Part shown: piece by piece, positions 8,157-17,058 of the stretch
How the letters are laid out: each line of letters opens with the position of its first letter
Numbering within the stretch: the stretch's first letter is position 1
NCBI GenBank assembly: GCA_964525185.1
Contig: CAZGFQ010000010.1
Coordinates: 1 to 64,000 of the forward strand
Source of the DNA: JABHGY01 sp964525185
GTDB taxonomy: Bacteria; Fidelibacterota; Marinisomatia; Marinisomatales; UBA1611
Length of the DNA stretch: 64,000 bases
Reading direction: 5' to 3'
The notes under the pieces: model-generated
The model's input: only the letters and a program-made list of their open reading frames with translations
Database searches by the model: none
What the model was told of the DNA's origin: nothing
Translations under genes and position numbers: made by a program

Positions 8157-9411
8157 TTTTACGCAGCAGGATCATCGCCACAATTTGATTCTTAATTTAT
8201 TTCATGAATTTACGTGGGGGTTTGGTATAGCCTTTCATACAATTTATGCAATTGTGCCGCTCTTTTTAAAATCATTAGGAGCTCCAGATATAATTATTGT
8301 TTCTACAGCGGGTCTATTTGCAATCCTTGTGGCAATACCACAACTTTTTTCTGCCTTAATGGGTCGAAACATAAAAAATATTAAACGTGCATCTTTATTG
8401 ATACATGGGCTCCCTATTTCAGTCGTTTTTATGATGGGAACAATTTATACTTTCTTTATTCCTTCTGGTCCAAATGCATGGCTCTATTTTTATACAGGAT
8501 TTATTGGGTACGCTTTAGCGATTGGGTATTTACTTCCGATTTGGGTTGAATTTTTAGAGCATGCAACTTTAAAAAAAGAACGGGGTCGATTTTTAGGGAT
8601 TTCATTTGCTATAAATAGTGTTGGCGGTTTTGTCGGAGGCTTAACAGTAAAATGGGTTTTGGACAGCTCAATTCCTTTTCCTCAAAACTTTGGAGTTGGC
8701 TTTTATATATTTTTCTTTTCAATTACCATTGGGTCTGCATTGTTTTACTGGTTTCGCATGAAAGAAAGACATTTGGATATTCCTCATAAAACGGTTAAAC
8801 AATTTTTAGCTGATACAAAAGAAATAATTGTGGGTCATCGTAATTTTCAAAAATATTTGTTGGCTCGAATATTTTGTACTGCCACATTTCCTGCAATGAG
8901 TTTATATGCCGTATTTTGCCAAGATAAGTTTGGATTTGAAATAAGTGAAGCAGGGATTTTTACAGTATTAAATGTGGTTGCTGGAGGTGGTGCGGCTTAT
9001 TTAACAGGAAAACTTGGTGATAAATACGGACATAAAGCATCTATTGTTTTATCTTATTCTGGGCATTTGATAGCTGTATTGTTAGCCATTTTTTCACAAT
9101 CCATGATCTGGGTCTATGGAATATTTTTCTTTCTGGGTGTTGGGATAGGATCTTTTATGCCCGCTTCTATGAATTTAGTTTATGATTTTGCTGGCAGCCG
9201 AGATACAAAAACATATATGGCGCTCATTGATACAATTCTAGCTCCATTTGTAGTTCTTATTATATTCGTGTCCGCCACACTTTCATCTGGTTTTGGGCCT
9301 AAATCTGTACTCATAAGTGTAGCAGGTATGCTCGTTATTGGGCTTTTGTTATTAATTTTCGTTGTAAAAGACCCGGGAACAAAAAGACAAATTGAAAGAT
9401 TTTCTTCTTGA
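8149..9411 (+). CDS. MFS transporter
   Basis: 420 residues with about twelve hydrophobic helices and a central polar loop near residue 205 (FRMKERHLDIPHKTVKQFL), the usual 6+6 major facilitator plan. Motif-A-like sequences are GRNIKNIKRASLL after helix 2 and GKLGDKYGHKAS in the second half. Its ATG overlaps the end of the EamA gene by eight bases. Direction and substrate cannot be deduced; pairing with a DMT exporter suggests metabolite efflux. Confidence 0.82.
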   Translation: MTNFTQQDHRHNLILNLFHEFTWGFGIAFHTIYAIVPLFLKSLGAPDIIIVSTAGLFAILVAIPQLFSALMGRNIKNIKRASLLIHGLPISVVFMMGTIYTFFIPSGPNAWLYFYTGFIGYALAIGYLLPIWVEFLEHATLKKERGRFLGISFAINSVGGFVGGLTVKWVLDSSIPFPQNFGVGFYIFFFSITIGSALFYWFRMKERHLDIPHKTVKQFLADTKEIIVGHRNFQKYLLARIFCTATFPAMSLYAVFCQDKFGFEISEAGIFTVLNVVAGGGAAYLTGKLGDKYGHKASIVLSYSGHLIAVLLAIFSQSMIWVYGIFFFLGVGIGSFMPASMNLVYDFAGSRDTKTYMALIDTILAPFVVLIIFVSATLSSGFGPKSVLISVAGMLVIGLLLLIFVVKDPGTKRQIERFSS

Positions 9412-9455
9412 TTTTCCACTGATAACCTTGAAAATTCCATGCTGATTAGATAAAG

Positions 9456-9821
9456 ATGTATAAACCTCTTCACACAAAATTATTCATTGTCTTCTTAGTC
9501 AGCCTTTTTATAATAGGTTGCCAAGAAGACCCAGAGCGTCACCTGAAACTTGGAACCTGGTATCTCCAAAAAGATCTGGTTGATGAAGCTATTCTTGAAT
9601 TCCGAGAAGTGCCTCGCCTATATCCAAACGATTTTGGTGAATTAACACGCGAAGAATTTCAAATATTAAGCAAAGCCCATTTTAACCTTGCTCTTGCGTA
9701 CACAAAAAAAGGGTGGTGGAAATTTGCTTTAAAAGAAGCCCAGAAAAGTTTTGAGCTGCAACCTGGGAAAGAAAATCACGATTTAGTTGAATTAATCGAA
9801 ATAAAATTAGAATCAGAATAA
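9456..9821 (+). CDS. TPR-like lipoprotein
   Basis: 121 residues. MYKPLHTKLFIVFLVSLFIIGC is a lipoprotein signal with lipobox IIGC. The mature part holds two helical-repeat units, HLKLGTWYLQKDLVDEAILEF and AHFNLALAYTKKGWWKFALKEA, with the small/large residue spacing of TPRs. Such short lipoprotein TPRs usually serve as outer-membrane assembly or scaffolding factors. A terminator follows shortly after. Confidence 0.7.
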   Translation: MYKPLHTKLFIVFLVSLFIIGCQEDPERHLKLGTWYLQKDLVDEAILEFREVPRLYPNDFGELTREEFQILSKAHFNLALAYTKKGWWKFALKEAQKSFELQPGKENHDLVELIEIKLESE

Positions 9822-9847
9822 TTCTATTCTATTTTATTTTTTGCACT

Positions 9848-9870
9848 CCCCCGTCTTTCGGGGGTTTTTT
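9848..9870 (+). terminator. Rho-independent terminator
   Basis: CCCCCG and CGGGGG arms around TCTTT, directly followed by TTTTTTATTT on the plus strand. It ends the transcript of the TPR lipoprotein and lies at the convergent junction with the minus-strand gene. Confidence 0.85.
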
Positions 9871-10948
9871 ATTTATATTTGAATTCAGATAATTGGACTG
9901 CACCGAAGAAAAAATCTTTAGAATATTCTAAGCTCCAACCTGCTTTTTCTAAAATTGGAACTAAACCGCCGTTTTTCATCCAAATTTTATAATGAGCAAA
10001 ATGTTTTTTACCAGCAAACCGTTCAATTTGTTTAATGCTAAATTTATAAACAAAAGATTTAAATGAAACTTTTGATGGGTTTGCAAAATCAACAACCATA
10101 AATCGACCATCCTTTTTTAAAATGCGTTTTACTTCTATTAATTCTGACTCAATCGTTTCAAAGTCTTTTTCGTGTAAAGCAAACTGAGATAAAACAATAT
10201 CAAAAAATGAATCGTCATATGGCGTATTGCTAGCCTCTCCAAGAATACATCCTACTAGTCCGCTTCTTAATGCTTTTTCGAGCATTGCAGGAGAATTATC
10301 TATCCCCTTACGTTCAATGTTATCAGGAATAATAGATAGTTGTTTTCCGGTTCCGCAACACATATCAAGAATAATTTTTGGATTATGTGCAATAATACGA
10401 TCAACAACCGCCTCCCGAATATGATGTACTAAAGGTTCAATCATTCTATCATATCGGTTAGCTACTTTTGCATAATCATCTTTAACCACAGGCGCTTTTG
10501 AGCACAAACTTTCTGTTTTCCAAATCCATATTCCAAGTATAACAAATCCAATAATCCATCCCCAATAGACTTGGCTTGGGTAATGTACTCCTAAATAAAT
10601 TCGAGATAGTCCAATAAGAAAAATGACAGCTAAAGCAGGCGCCCACCTTTTAAACCGATATCCAAGCCATCCCCAAACTACAACTGCCATTTGTGCATGC
10701 CCACTTGGAAACCCATACCCAACCACAGGTATTTTATGATGTTCTACAGAAGGTCGCGGAAGCGCAAAACCATATTTTAGACATTCATTTATTACGCCAG
10801 ATAAAACAATAATTCCTAAAAAAGATATCCAATCTCTTCTTTTTAAAAACGGAAAAGCAATAATGATATAAACAAAATAAAGAGGCACATTTCCTAGAAA
10901 TGTTGTCCCCTTCATGAATAAATATATAAAAGGGTGATCCATAATCAA
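9869..10948 (-). CDS. PAP2 phosphatase fused to SAM methyltransferase
   Basis: A single 359-residue frame with two enzymes. Residues 1-145 form a membrane PAP2 phosphatase: KYGFALPRP at 58-66, GFPSGH at 79-84 and SRIYLGVHYPSQV at 115-127, with five to six hydrophobic helices. In the third motif the usual Asp after the HYPS sequence is Gln126. Residues about 158-359 form a class I SAM-dependent methyltransferase: YAKVANRYDRM, motif I ILDMCCGTGKQ at 193-203, the acidic GIDNSPAML, and DIVLSQFALHE. The first domain should dephosphorylate a lipid phosphate at the membrane; the second resembles UbiE/PmtA-like enzymes. The fusion suggests phospholipid head-group or isoprenoid metabolism. A frameshift artefact is unlikely because one frame runs through. 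Confidence 0.8.
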   Translation of the reverse strand: MIMDHPFIYLFMKGTTFLGNVPLYFVYIIIAFPFLKRRDWISFLGIIVLSGVINECLKYGFALPRPSVEHHKIPVVGYGFPSGHAQMAVVVWGWLGYRFKRWAPALAVIFLIGLSRIYLGVHYPSQVYWGWIIGFVILGIWIWKTESLCSKAPVVKDDYAKVANRYDRMIEPLVHHIREAVVDRIIAHNPKIILDMCCGTGKQLSIIPDNIERKGIDNSPAMLEKALRSGLVGCILGEASNTPYDDSFFDIVLSQFALHEKDFETIESELIEVKRILKKDGRFMVVDFANPSKVSFKSFVYKFSIKQIERFAGKKHFAHYKIWMKNGGLVPILEKAGWSLEYSKDFFFGAVQLSEFKYK

Positions 10949-10970
10949 TCAGCCCAAAATAATTTAATAA

Positions 10971-11753
10971 TTAAAATGCGCCAGAACGATGTTCTCCGCC
11001 ATCACAATAAATAATTGAGCAATTAATAAAATCTGCCCCAGACTGAAGAAGCATAGCAATGGTATTTGCTACATCTTCTGGTGTTGTGGTTCGACGAATT
11101 GGGTTGCGTTTTTTTGTATTTTCAACCCACGTTTCCCAATTATCTGTTATTTTTGTTAATGCTCTTGTCGGTGTAATTCCTGCCTGCACAGCATTTGCTG
11201 TTACGCCATACTGGCCTAACTCCCATCCAATTTGACGAATGATAGCTTCCATGGCCACCTTAGCAACACTTACTGGCCCATAACCTTCCATGGCCAAATA
11301 GTTTCCTTCACTCGTCAGACCCATCACGCGAGATCCATCACCAAGCAACCCTTCAAAAAATAACTTCTGAGTCCAGTATAGAAGTGAATTTCCCATAACA
11401 TGAATTGTCATATCCATTTGGCGTTGTGTAACAGGTTTTTCACCAAAAAAATTCGTAGTCGTTCCAAATGCAATTGAATGTAATAATAATTTTAATGGTT
11501 CCCCGCCTGTGATTTCCTTTATTTTCGGAATATATTTTTCCATTGTTTCTTCAGATGCTGCGTTCGTATTAAAATAATGGCATCTTCCACTTGTTAATTC
11601 ATTTACTTCTTCAATGGTTTCTTTCGCAATTTGTTTTGCCTCACCGCGATCAAAATGGAACCCAATGATTCCATAGCCTTCCGCTGCAAGTTTTTTTGCT
11701 GTTGCGCCACCATGACCAGTTGAAGCGCCAAGAATTAATACCCATTTAGACAT
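10971..11753 (-). CDS. Enoyl-ACP reductase-like SDR (FabI/FabL type)
   Basis: 260 residues, a Rossmann short-chain dehydrogenase. The N-terminal LILGASTGHGGATAKKLAAEG binds the dinucleotide. LLHSIAFG at about 90-97 is the FabI-type HSIAF motif, and Y-x6-K in GYGPVSVAKVAME is the spacing of enoyl-ACP reductases rather than the Y-x3-K of general SDRs. A C-terminal FINCSIIYCDGGEH matches the SDR cofactor loop. It should catalyse the last reduction of fatty-acid elongation. It is divergent from fabA with only a short gap, so the two are probably co-regulated. Confidence 0.78.
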   Translation of the reverse strand: MSKWVLILGASTGHGGATAKKLAAEGYGIIGFHFDRGEAKQIAKETIEEVNELTSGRCHYFNTNAASEETMEKYIPKIKEITGGEPLKLLLHSIAFGTTTNFFGEKPVTQRQMDMTIHVMGNSLLYWTQKLFFEGLLGDGSRVMGLTSEGNYLAMEGYGPVSVAKVAMEAIIRQIGWELGQYGVTANAVQAGITPTRALTKITDNWETWVENTKKRNPIRRTTTPEDVANTIAMLLQSGADFINCSIIYCDGGEHRSGAF

Positions 11754-11836
11754 ATTTCCTCCAAAAATTAAATATCAATTTACCGAATAATTTGTGTACT
11801 CTTTCAACTATTAAATCATATAATAATTGGATTTTC

Positions 11837-12382
11837 ATGAATAAAAAAACATCATACACAAAAGAAGAGCTTCTCCAAGTTTCCGAGGGTGACATATTTG
11901 GAGCAGAAAACGGTAAACTTCCACAGGCGCCCATGTTAATGGTAGATCGCATCTTAAATATCAATGATGATGGTGGAACTTATGGTAAAGGACAAATAGT
12001 TGCAGAAATGGACATTGATGAATCGTTATGGTTCTTCCATTGTCACTTTAAAGGAGACCCTGTCATGCCCGGATGTTTGGGGCTAGATGGTTTGTGGCAA
12101 CTTATTGGCTTTTTCTTAACGTGGGTTGGTGGTGAAGGTCGCGGGCGAGCGCTCGGTGTCGGCAATTTAAAATTTAAAGGTCAAGTTCGTCCTTATCACG
12201 ATAAAATCACCTACAAAATTGATGTTAAAAAACTCATTACAAAACCAGTATATATGATTTGGGGTGATGGAGAATTAAGTATCGGCGACCGCGTAATTTA
12301 TATTGCAAAAAATCTTCAAGTCGGACTCTTCGATAATTTGACATATAATTTTGGTGGTGATCCCACACAAGATACTTTTTAA
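11837..12382 (+). CDS. fabA: 3-hydroxydecanoyl-ACP dehydratase/isomerase FabA
   Basis: 181 residues, FabA hot-dog fold (E. coli 172). FHCHFKGDPVMPGCLGLDGLWQL contains the catalytic His and Asp of the family in the FabA rather than FabZ arrangement. ALGVGNLKFKGQVRP and the C-terminal AKNLQVGLF also match. It introduces the cis double bond in anaerobic unsaturated fatty-acid synthesis; fabB is not in the window. The frame extends upstream to a GTG at 11792, but the ATG at 11837 gives the family N-terminus. Confidence 0.9.
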   Translation: MNKKTSYTKEELLQVSEGDIFGAENGKLPQAPMLMVDRILNINDDGGTYGKGQIVAEMDIDESLWFFHCHFKGDPVMPGCLGLDGLWQLIGFFLTWVGGEGRGRALGVGNLKFKGQVRPYHDKITYKIDVKKLITKPVYMIWGDGELSIGDRVIYIAKNLQVGLFDNLTYNFGGDPTQDTF

Positions 12383-12398
12383 TTAAGGTTTTTACACT

Positions 12399-13499
12399 AT
12401 GGCACTTCAATGTGGAATCGTAGGGTTACCCAATGTTGGTAAATCTACAATTTTTAATGCACTTACCGAATTATCTATTCCAGCAGAAAACTATCCTTTT
12501 TGCACAATTGAACCGAATCTTGGAATTGTGAATTTACCAGACAATCGCTTGACCCGATTGGCTGAAATTTATCAACCAGAAAAAACCACACCAGCAACCG
12601 TGGAATTTTTAGATATTGCTGGACTCGTGCGTGGCGCTAGTAAAGGTGAAGGGAAAGGAAACCAATTTTTAGGAAATATTAGACAAGTTTCAGCAATCCT
12701 TCATGTTGTTAGATGTTTTGAAGATGATGGCGTAACTCATGTAGATGGGAGTGTTGACCCTGTGAGAGATGCGGACACAATTGAAACAGAACTCTTATTT
12801 GCTGATTTAGAAACACTTGAAAAGCGCCATAGAAAAACAGAAAAATTAGCTCGGTCAGGCGATCGACACATGCAATCGGAACTAGAAATCCTAAATAGAC
12901 TTATTGATCATTGTTCTAATGGTCATCGCGCTAGAACATTTCAAGCAACAAAAGAAGAATTGGCCGTAATAAACACATTACATTTGCTTACCCAAAAACC
13001 TATCCTATATATTGCAAATGTTGATGAAAATGAGATTATGAATACTCATAGAAATAATCTCGTACAATCCTTGTTTGATTATGCGGAAAAGGAAGGAAAT
13101 AGCGCAATTCGAATCTGCGGAAAACTTGAACAAGAAATTGCAATTCTCGATTCTGAAGAAAAGGAATTATTTTTATCAGAGTATAATCTAAGCGAACCTG
13201 GGCTACATAAGGTAATCCATGCCGGATTTGATTTACTCGGGCTGGAAACATACTTTACCGGTGGTCCAAAAGAAGTAAGAGCTTGGACGATTAAAAAAGG
13301 GTCATCTGCGCCGGAAGCAGCAGGTGAAATTCATACTGATTTTCAACGCGGATTTATTAAAGCTGAAATATTTTCTTTTGACCAGCTTGATCAGTATGGA
13401 TCTGAATCTGCATTGTCTGATAAAGGTTTAATTAGACAAGAGGGAAAGGAGTATATTGTACAAGACGGGGATTGTATCTTTTTTAAGTTTAATGTTTAG
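12399..13499 (+). CDS. ychF: Redox-regulated ATPase YchF
   Basis: 366 residues, the standard length. GIVGLPNVGKSTIFNAL is the P loop, FLDIAGLVRGASKGEGKGNQ the G3/switch region, and ILYIANVDENE replaces the NKxD of true GTPases, as in the ATP-preferring YchF/OLA1 family. The C-terminal TGS-like domain carries TYFTGGPKEVRAWTI and the terminal DGDCIFFKFNV. It starts 16 bases after fabA and is closed by a terminator. Confidence 0.95.
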   Translation: MALQCGIVGLPNVGKSTIFNALTELSIPAENYPFCTIEPNLGIVNLPDNRLTRLAEIYQPEKTTPATVEFLDIAGLVRGASKGEGKGNQFLGNIRQVSAILHVVRCFEDDGVTHVDGSVDPVRDADTIETELLFADLETLEKRHRKTEKLARSGDRHMQSELEILNRLIDHCSNGHRARTFQATKEELAVINTLHLLTQKPILYIANVDENEIMNTHRNNLVQSLFDYAEKEGNSAIRICGKLEQEIAILDSEEKELFLSEYNLSEPGLHKVIHAGFDLLGLETYFTGGPKEVRAWTIKKGSSAPEAAGEIHTDFQRGFIKAEIFSFDQLDQYGSESALSDKGLIRQEGKEYIVQDGDCIFFKFNV

Positions 13500-13503
13500 A
13501 TAT

Positions 13504-13533
13504 AAAAAAAGGCAGTAATAACTGCCTTTTTTT
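13504..13533. terminator. Bidirectional terminator
   Basis: AAAAAAAGGCAGT and ACTGCCTTTTTTT are perfect 13-base arms with an AATA loop, giving a T tract on both strands. It separates the convergent ychF and the acidic-tail membrane protein. Confidence 0.9.
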
Positions 13534-13553
13534 AACACTTTTTTGACGATAAT

Positions 13554-14195
13554 TTATTCGTCTTCTTCCTCTTCGTATTCATCATCATCCCACTCATACT
13601 CATCATCTTCATCGTCGTCATCTTCGTCTTCATAATAATCTGATGGATACGCATACGCATAAGGATCATAACCATAAGGTGGCTGCGCAGGTATTTTTTC
13701 TTCTTCTTTTTCCACTACAGGTTCTGGTGAACTTTCTTGTTTAACCACAATGACTCGTGGTTCAGTAGCTGAATTATCTGAAGATTCAATTGCCTGGCGA
13801 ACCAAATCTTTTTCATTGGAACTTAAAGAACCCGACGCGTTAGGTGAAAATTGTCCTCTAAATAACATTCCTGTAAGAATAGAAAAGAATAAAACAACTA
13901 ACGAAATAAGAAGACCTTCCGTTTTAAATTCCATACCACCCCACATATTTTGTGTTATACCATAAGCCATAAAAACACCTATGGATAATAAAACACCAAA
14001 AAGAATGATGAGGTTACCAAGAAGTGATGGAGGTTTACTCTCCACAACTAACATATATACAAACCATCCCAGTATACCAAATACGGCTACTGCAATGCTT
14101 AAAACATATGATCCTGCAAATAGAGATGCGAAAAACCCAATTACCGCAGATGCGGGAATAATGTACCCAACTCCAGATTTTATATCATTTGACAT
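13554..14195 (-). CDS. Membrane protein with highly acidic C-terminal tail
   Basis: 213 residues from the ATG at 14195 (MSNDIKSGVGYIIPAS); a TTG at 14261 would add 22 residues. Four hydrophobic segments lie in the first 120 residues. A Pro/Glu/Gln linker, an aromatic stretch (YGYDPYAYAYP) and a tail of about 35 residues that is nearly all Asp/Glu with Tyr follow. The tail could bind divalent cations or basic proteins. I do not recognise a family. Low-complexity acidic coding (GAT/GAA runs) is obvious at DNA level at 13554-13640. Confidence 0.65.
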   Translation of the reverse strand: MSNDIKSGVGYIIPASAVIGFFASLFAGSYVLSIAVAVFGILGWFVYMLVVESKPPSLLGNLIILFGVLLSIGVFMAYGITQNMWGGMEFKTEGLLISLVVLFFSILTGMLFRGQFSPNASGSLSSNEKDLVRQAIESSDNSATEPRVIVVKQESSPEPVVEKEEEKIPAQPPYGYDPYAYAYPSDYYEDEDDDDEDDEYEWDDDEYEEEEDE

Positions 14196-14337
14196 AGTTG
14201 AAACTCTAGTTAATTTCGGATTACTGCTCGACAAATTGGCATTTTTTAACAGTAAAATCAAGATTTTTCAAAAAAGGTTTATATATCATTATTTTCGCGT
14301 TTTCATATCAAATATGTAACTTCCCATCCCTAATTTC

Positions 14338-15333
14338 ATGTCTATAATGAACAAACAAATAAATATCGGTATTATTGGTACGGGGCATCTCGGCCAACAT
14401 CATGTAAAACATTTTTTAGATCTACCTAATGTAAACTTAGTAGGTATCCATGATGTTAACCCTAAACAAATGACCATTATTCAGGATACTTATTCTGTTA
14501 ACACCTTTTCATCAATGGAAGAATTAGTTAAATCTTGTGATGCACTGTCTATTGTAACGCCTACAGAAACACATGCTCGGGTTGCTAAAAAGTGTATTAA
14601 AATGGGAAAACATGTTTTCATTGAAAAACCAATTACTAAAGATATTAATGAAGCAGAAATGCTGGTTAACCTAGCGCATGAAAATAATGTGCTAATTCAG
14701 GTGGGACATATTGAAAGGCTAAATCCAGCTATTTTAGCTCTTAAGCCATTTACCCTTTCTCCAAAATTTGTCGAAATACAACGACTTGCCCCCTATACTA
14801 TTCGCGGTACAGATGTTCCTGTTGTTCTAGATTTAATGATTCATGACATTGACATATTACTTTCTTTCGTTGATTCTCCCGTTTCTAATATTCGGGCGAC
14901 CGGAGTATCTATTTTAACTGATTCTGTTGATATTGCTCACGCTCGTCTTCGTTTTGAAAATGGTACTGTTGCCAGTATGGTCTCAAGCAGAGTCGCTCAA
15001 GATAGAGTTCGAAAAATCAAATTATTTCAAAAAGATTTTTATGCTACATTGGATTTGCTACTAGGATTAACAGAAGTTTATCAAATTAGCGACGAAGTTG
15101 ATTCTAACATTTCAACTGATACAACCACACCCTTTGAATATCACGGTAGAAAACGCGTCATCTCATATGAAAAACCTCCTATTATTCAGTCAGACGCATT
15201 GCGTGATGAATTAAGCAATTTCGTTGAATCAATTTCAGGAAGCGCAAAACCGATCGTAGACGGAAAAGCTGGACGAGATGCATTAGAAATAGCAATCCAA
15301 ATTCAAGACATGATTATTCAAGACATTCATTAA
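14338..15333 (+). CDS. Gfo/Idh/MocA-family oxidoreductase
   Basis: 331 residues. The N-terminal NIGIIGTGHLGQHH is the NAD(P)-binding motif, and HVFIEKPITKDINEAEMLV carries the family EKP signature. VGHIERLNPAI and LDLMIHDIDILLSF supply the catalytic-region His/Asp pattern. It is the first gene of an operon with lpxB and lpxK. A related oxidoreductase, GnnA, oxidises UDP-GlcNAc for the diamino variant of lipid A, and the position beside lpxB makes that role plausible. No GnnB-like aminotransferase is visible here, so the assignment is inference. An alternative start is ATG 14347. Confidence 0.82.
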   Translation: MSIMNKQINIGIIGTGHLGQHHVKHFLDLPNVNLVGIHDVNPKQMTIIQDTYSVNTFSSMEELVKSCDALSIVTPTETHARVAKKCIKMGKHVFIEKPITKDINEAEMLVNLAHENNVLIQVGHIERLNPAILALKPFTLSPKFVEIQRLAPYTIRGTDVPVVLDLMIHDIDILLSFVDSPVSNIRATGVSILTDSVDIAHARLRFENGTVASMVSSRVAQDRVRKIKLFQKDFYATLDLLLGLTEVYQISDEVDSNISTDTTTPFEYHGRKRVISYEKPPIIQSDALRDELSNFVESISGSAKPIVDGKAGRDALEIAIQIQDMIIQDIH

Positions 15334-15355
15334 ACCACTAACCAATCAATTCAAA

Positions 15356-15928
15356 ATGCCAATTCATAATTTTTTCTTCAAATACAGAAGTTTTACTCCT
15401 ATCCCGCTTGTTTTCGCCATTATATATTACTCTAACGTATCTTTCCCTGAATGTATGTGGGGTGGTATTGTTATAGCTCTAGGGGAATATATCCGAATAA
15501 ATGCTGTTAGATATGCTGGCGGAGAAACTCGAACTATAATGGTTGGCGCACCGGCGTTATGTACTGCTGGCCCTTACGCACGGACACGAAATCCGCTTTA
15601 TATAGGGAATATGATTATTTATTCCGGTGTCATTATTGCTGCAAGTGGACCCTATATGTGGATCTTATTACTAATTAGTACATTATTTTTTACTTTCCAA
15701 TACACTCTTATCATCTTATTAGAAGAATCCACCCTATACGATCTGTTTGGAAAACCTTATTTAAATTACCAACAAAATGTTCCCCGTTTATTCCCAAGAA
15801 TAACATCATGGAAAAATGATGATAATCGCACTCCTTCATCTTTGGTAAAAACTTTAAAAACAGAACGTAGAACCCTTCAAAATTTGACCTTCATCATACT
15901 TATCATCTTAATTAAAAATCAATTTTAA
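15356..15928 (+). CDS. Isoprenylcysteine/phospholipid methyltransferase-like membrane protein
   Basis: 190 residues with four or five hydrophobic helices. The signature GPYARTRNPLYIGNMIIYSG followed by LLEESTLYDLFGKPYLNYQQNVPRLFPR is the SAM-binding region of ICMT/PEMT-type integral membrane methyltransferases. The acceptor is unknown: a lipid or isoprenoid methylation is most likely given the lipid A operon. It sits 22 bases after the oxidoreductase and 20 before lpxB. Confidence 0.75.
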   Translation: MPIHNFFFKYRSFTPIPLVFAIIYYSNVSFPECMWGGIVIALGEYIRINAVRYAGGETRTIMVGAPALCTAGPYARTRNPLYIGNMIIYSGVIIAASGPYMWILLLISTLFFTFQYTLIILLEESTLYDLFGKPYLNYQQNVPRLFPRITSWKNDDNRTPSSLVKTLKTERRTLQNLTFIILIILIKNQF

Positions 15929-15948
15929 TTTAGTTGATTTAATATTCT

Positions 15949-17058
15949 ATGAATTATTTTATTCTAGCTGGTGAACCATCCGGGGACTATCATGGGTCCA
16001 ACTTGATGAAGGCTATTAAAAACCTAAATCCAAATGCATCCTTTTTTGGTCATGGTGGGAATAAAATGGTAAAAGAAGGATTGTCAATTGTTGAACATAT
16101 AGATACTTTATCAATCATGGGTTTTACTGAAGTCATTAAACATTTACCAAAAATGTTAAAAATAATGGGTAAAACTATTCGCTTAATTGAAGAAGAAAAG
16201 CCTGATAGAATTATATTAATAGATTACCCAGGATTCAATCTTAGGCTTGCTAAAAATATTCACTACTTAAATATTCCTGTTACGTATTTTATATTACCAC
16301 AAGTATGGGCTTGGAAAGAAAACAGAATTAAAGGTATAAAAAAATACATAGACCAGTCATTATGTATATTCCCTTTTGAGCAAAATTGGTTTGAGTCTCG
16401 AGGAATACCAGCAAATTATGTGGGACACCCATTCGCAGATCGTCACCCGCTAAGTATTACTAAAACTTCATATTTTGAAAAAGCGGGGTTAAAAGAGAAG
16501 GGTCCAGTATTAACCCTGTTGCCTGGAAGTAGACAGCAAGAAGTTGACCGTCATTGGCCTGTTTTTTTAAATGTGGTTAAAAAACTAAAACAGTTAAATG
16601 ATTCAATTCAATTTATTGTAGGAAAAGGCCCTCACGTTTTGATCGATCCATGCCCAGATTATATTATCATTGAACCTGATGCGCGAAAAGCGATGGCATT
16701 TGGGACAGCGGCAATAACAGCCTCGGGGACAGCTACGCTTGAATGCGCTGTTGAAGATATACCCTTAGTTGTATGTTACAAATTTTCTTCTTTATCGTGG
16801 ATTATAGTAAAACATTCAACAAAGGTTAAATTTGCATCAATGGTTAATCTTATTTTAAATAGAAAAGTTGTACCAGAATTTTTACAAGGACATATGACTA
16901 CAGAAAATATATCTTCAGCCATTATTCCGTTATTAGACATAAAATCTTCAGAGAGAAGAACAATGCTTGATAATTTTAATGAAGTTCGAAGATCGCTTGG
17001 TTTACCGGGAGTATATGACCGTGCAGCCAAAGCAATCATCTTAAAGGATTCAGACTAA
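15949..17058 (+). CDS. lpxB: Lipid-A-disaccharide synthase LpxB
   Basis: 369 residues, family length about 380. FILAGEPSGDYHGSNLMKAI is the LpxB N-terminal signature. GHGGNKMVKEGL, IMGFTEV, IDYPGFNLRLAK, YFILPQVWAWKENRIKGIKKY and LLPGSRQQEVDRHWPVF follow in the correct order. It condenses UDP-diacylglucosamine with lipid X at the inner-membrane surface. Its TAA stop overlaps the next start codon by one base (TAATG), so translation is coupled to the acyltransferase. Confidence 0.93.
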   Translation: MNYFILAGEPSGDYHGSNLMKAIKNLNPNASFFGHGGNKMVKEGLSIVEHIDTLSIMGFTEVIKHLPKMLKIMGKTIRLIEEEKPDRIILIDYPGFNLRLAKNIHYLNIPVTYFILPQVWAWKENRIKGIKKYIDQSLCIFPFEQNWFESRGIPANYVGHPFADRHPLSITKTSYFEKAGLKEKGPVLTLLPGSRQQEVDRHWPVFLNVVKKLKQLNDSIQFIVGKGPHVLIDPCPDYIIIEPDARKAMAFGTAAITASGTATLECAVEDIPLVVCYKFSSLSWIIVKHSTKVKFASMVNLILNRKVVPEFLQGHMTTENISSAIIPLLDIKSSERRTMLDNFNEVRRSLGLPGVYDRAAKAIILKDSD

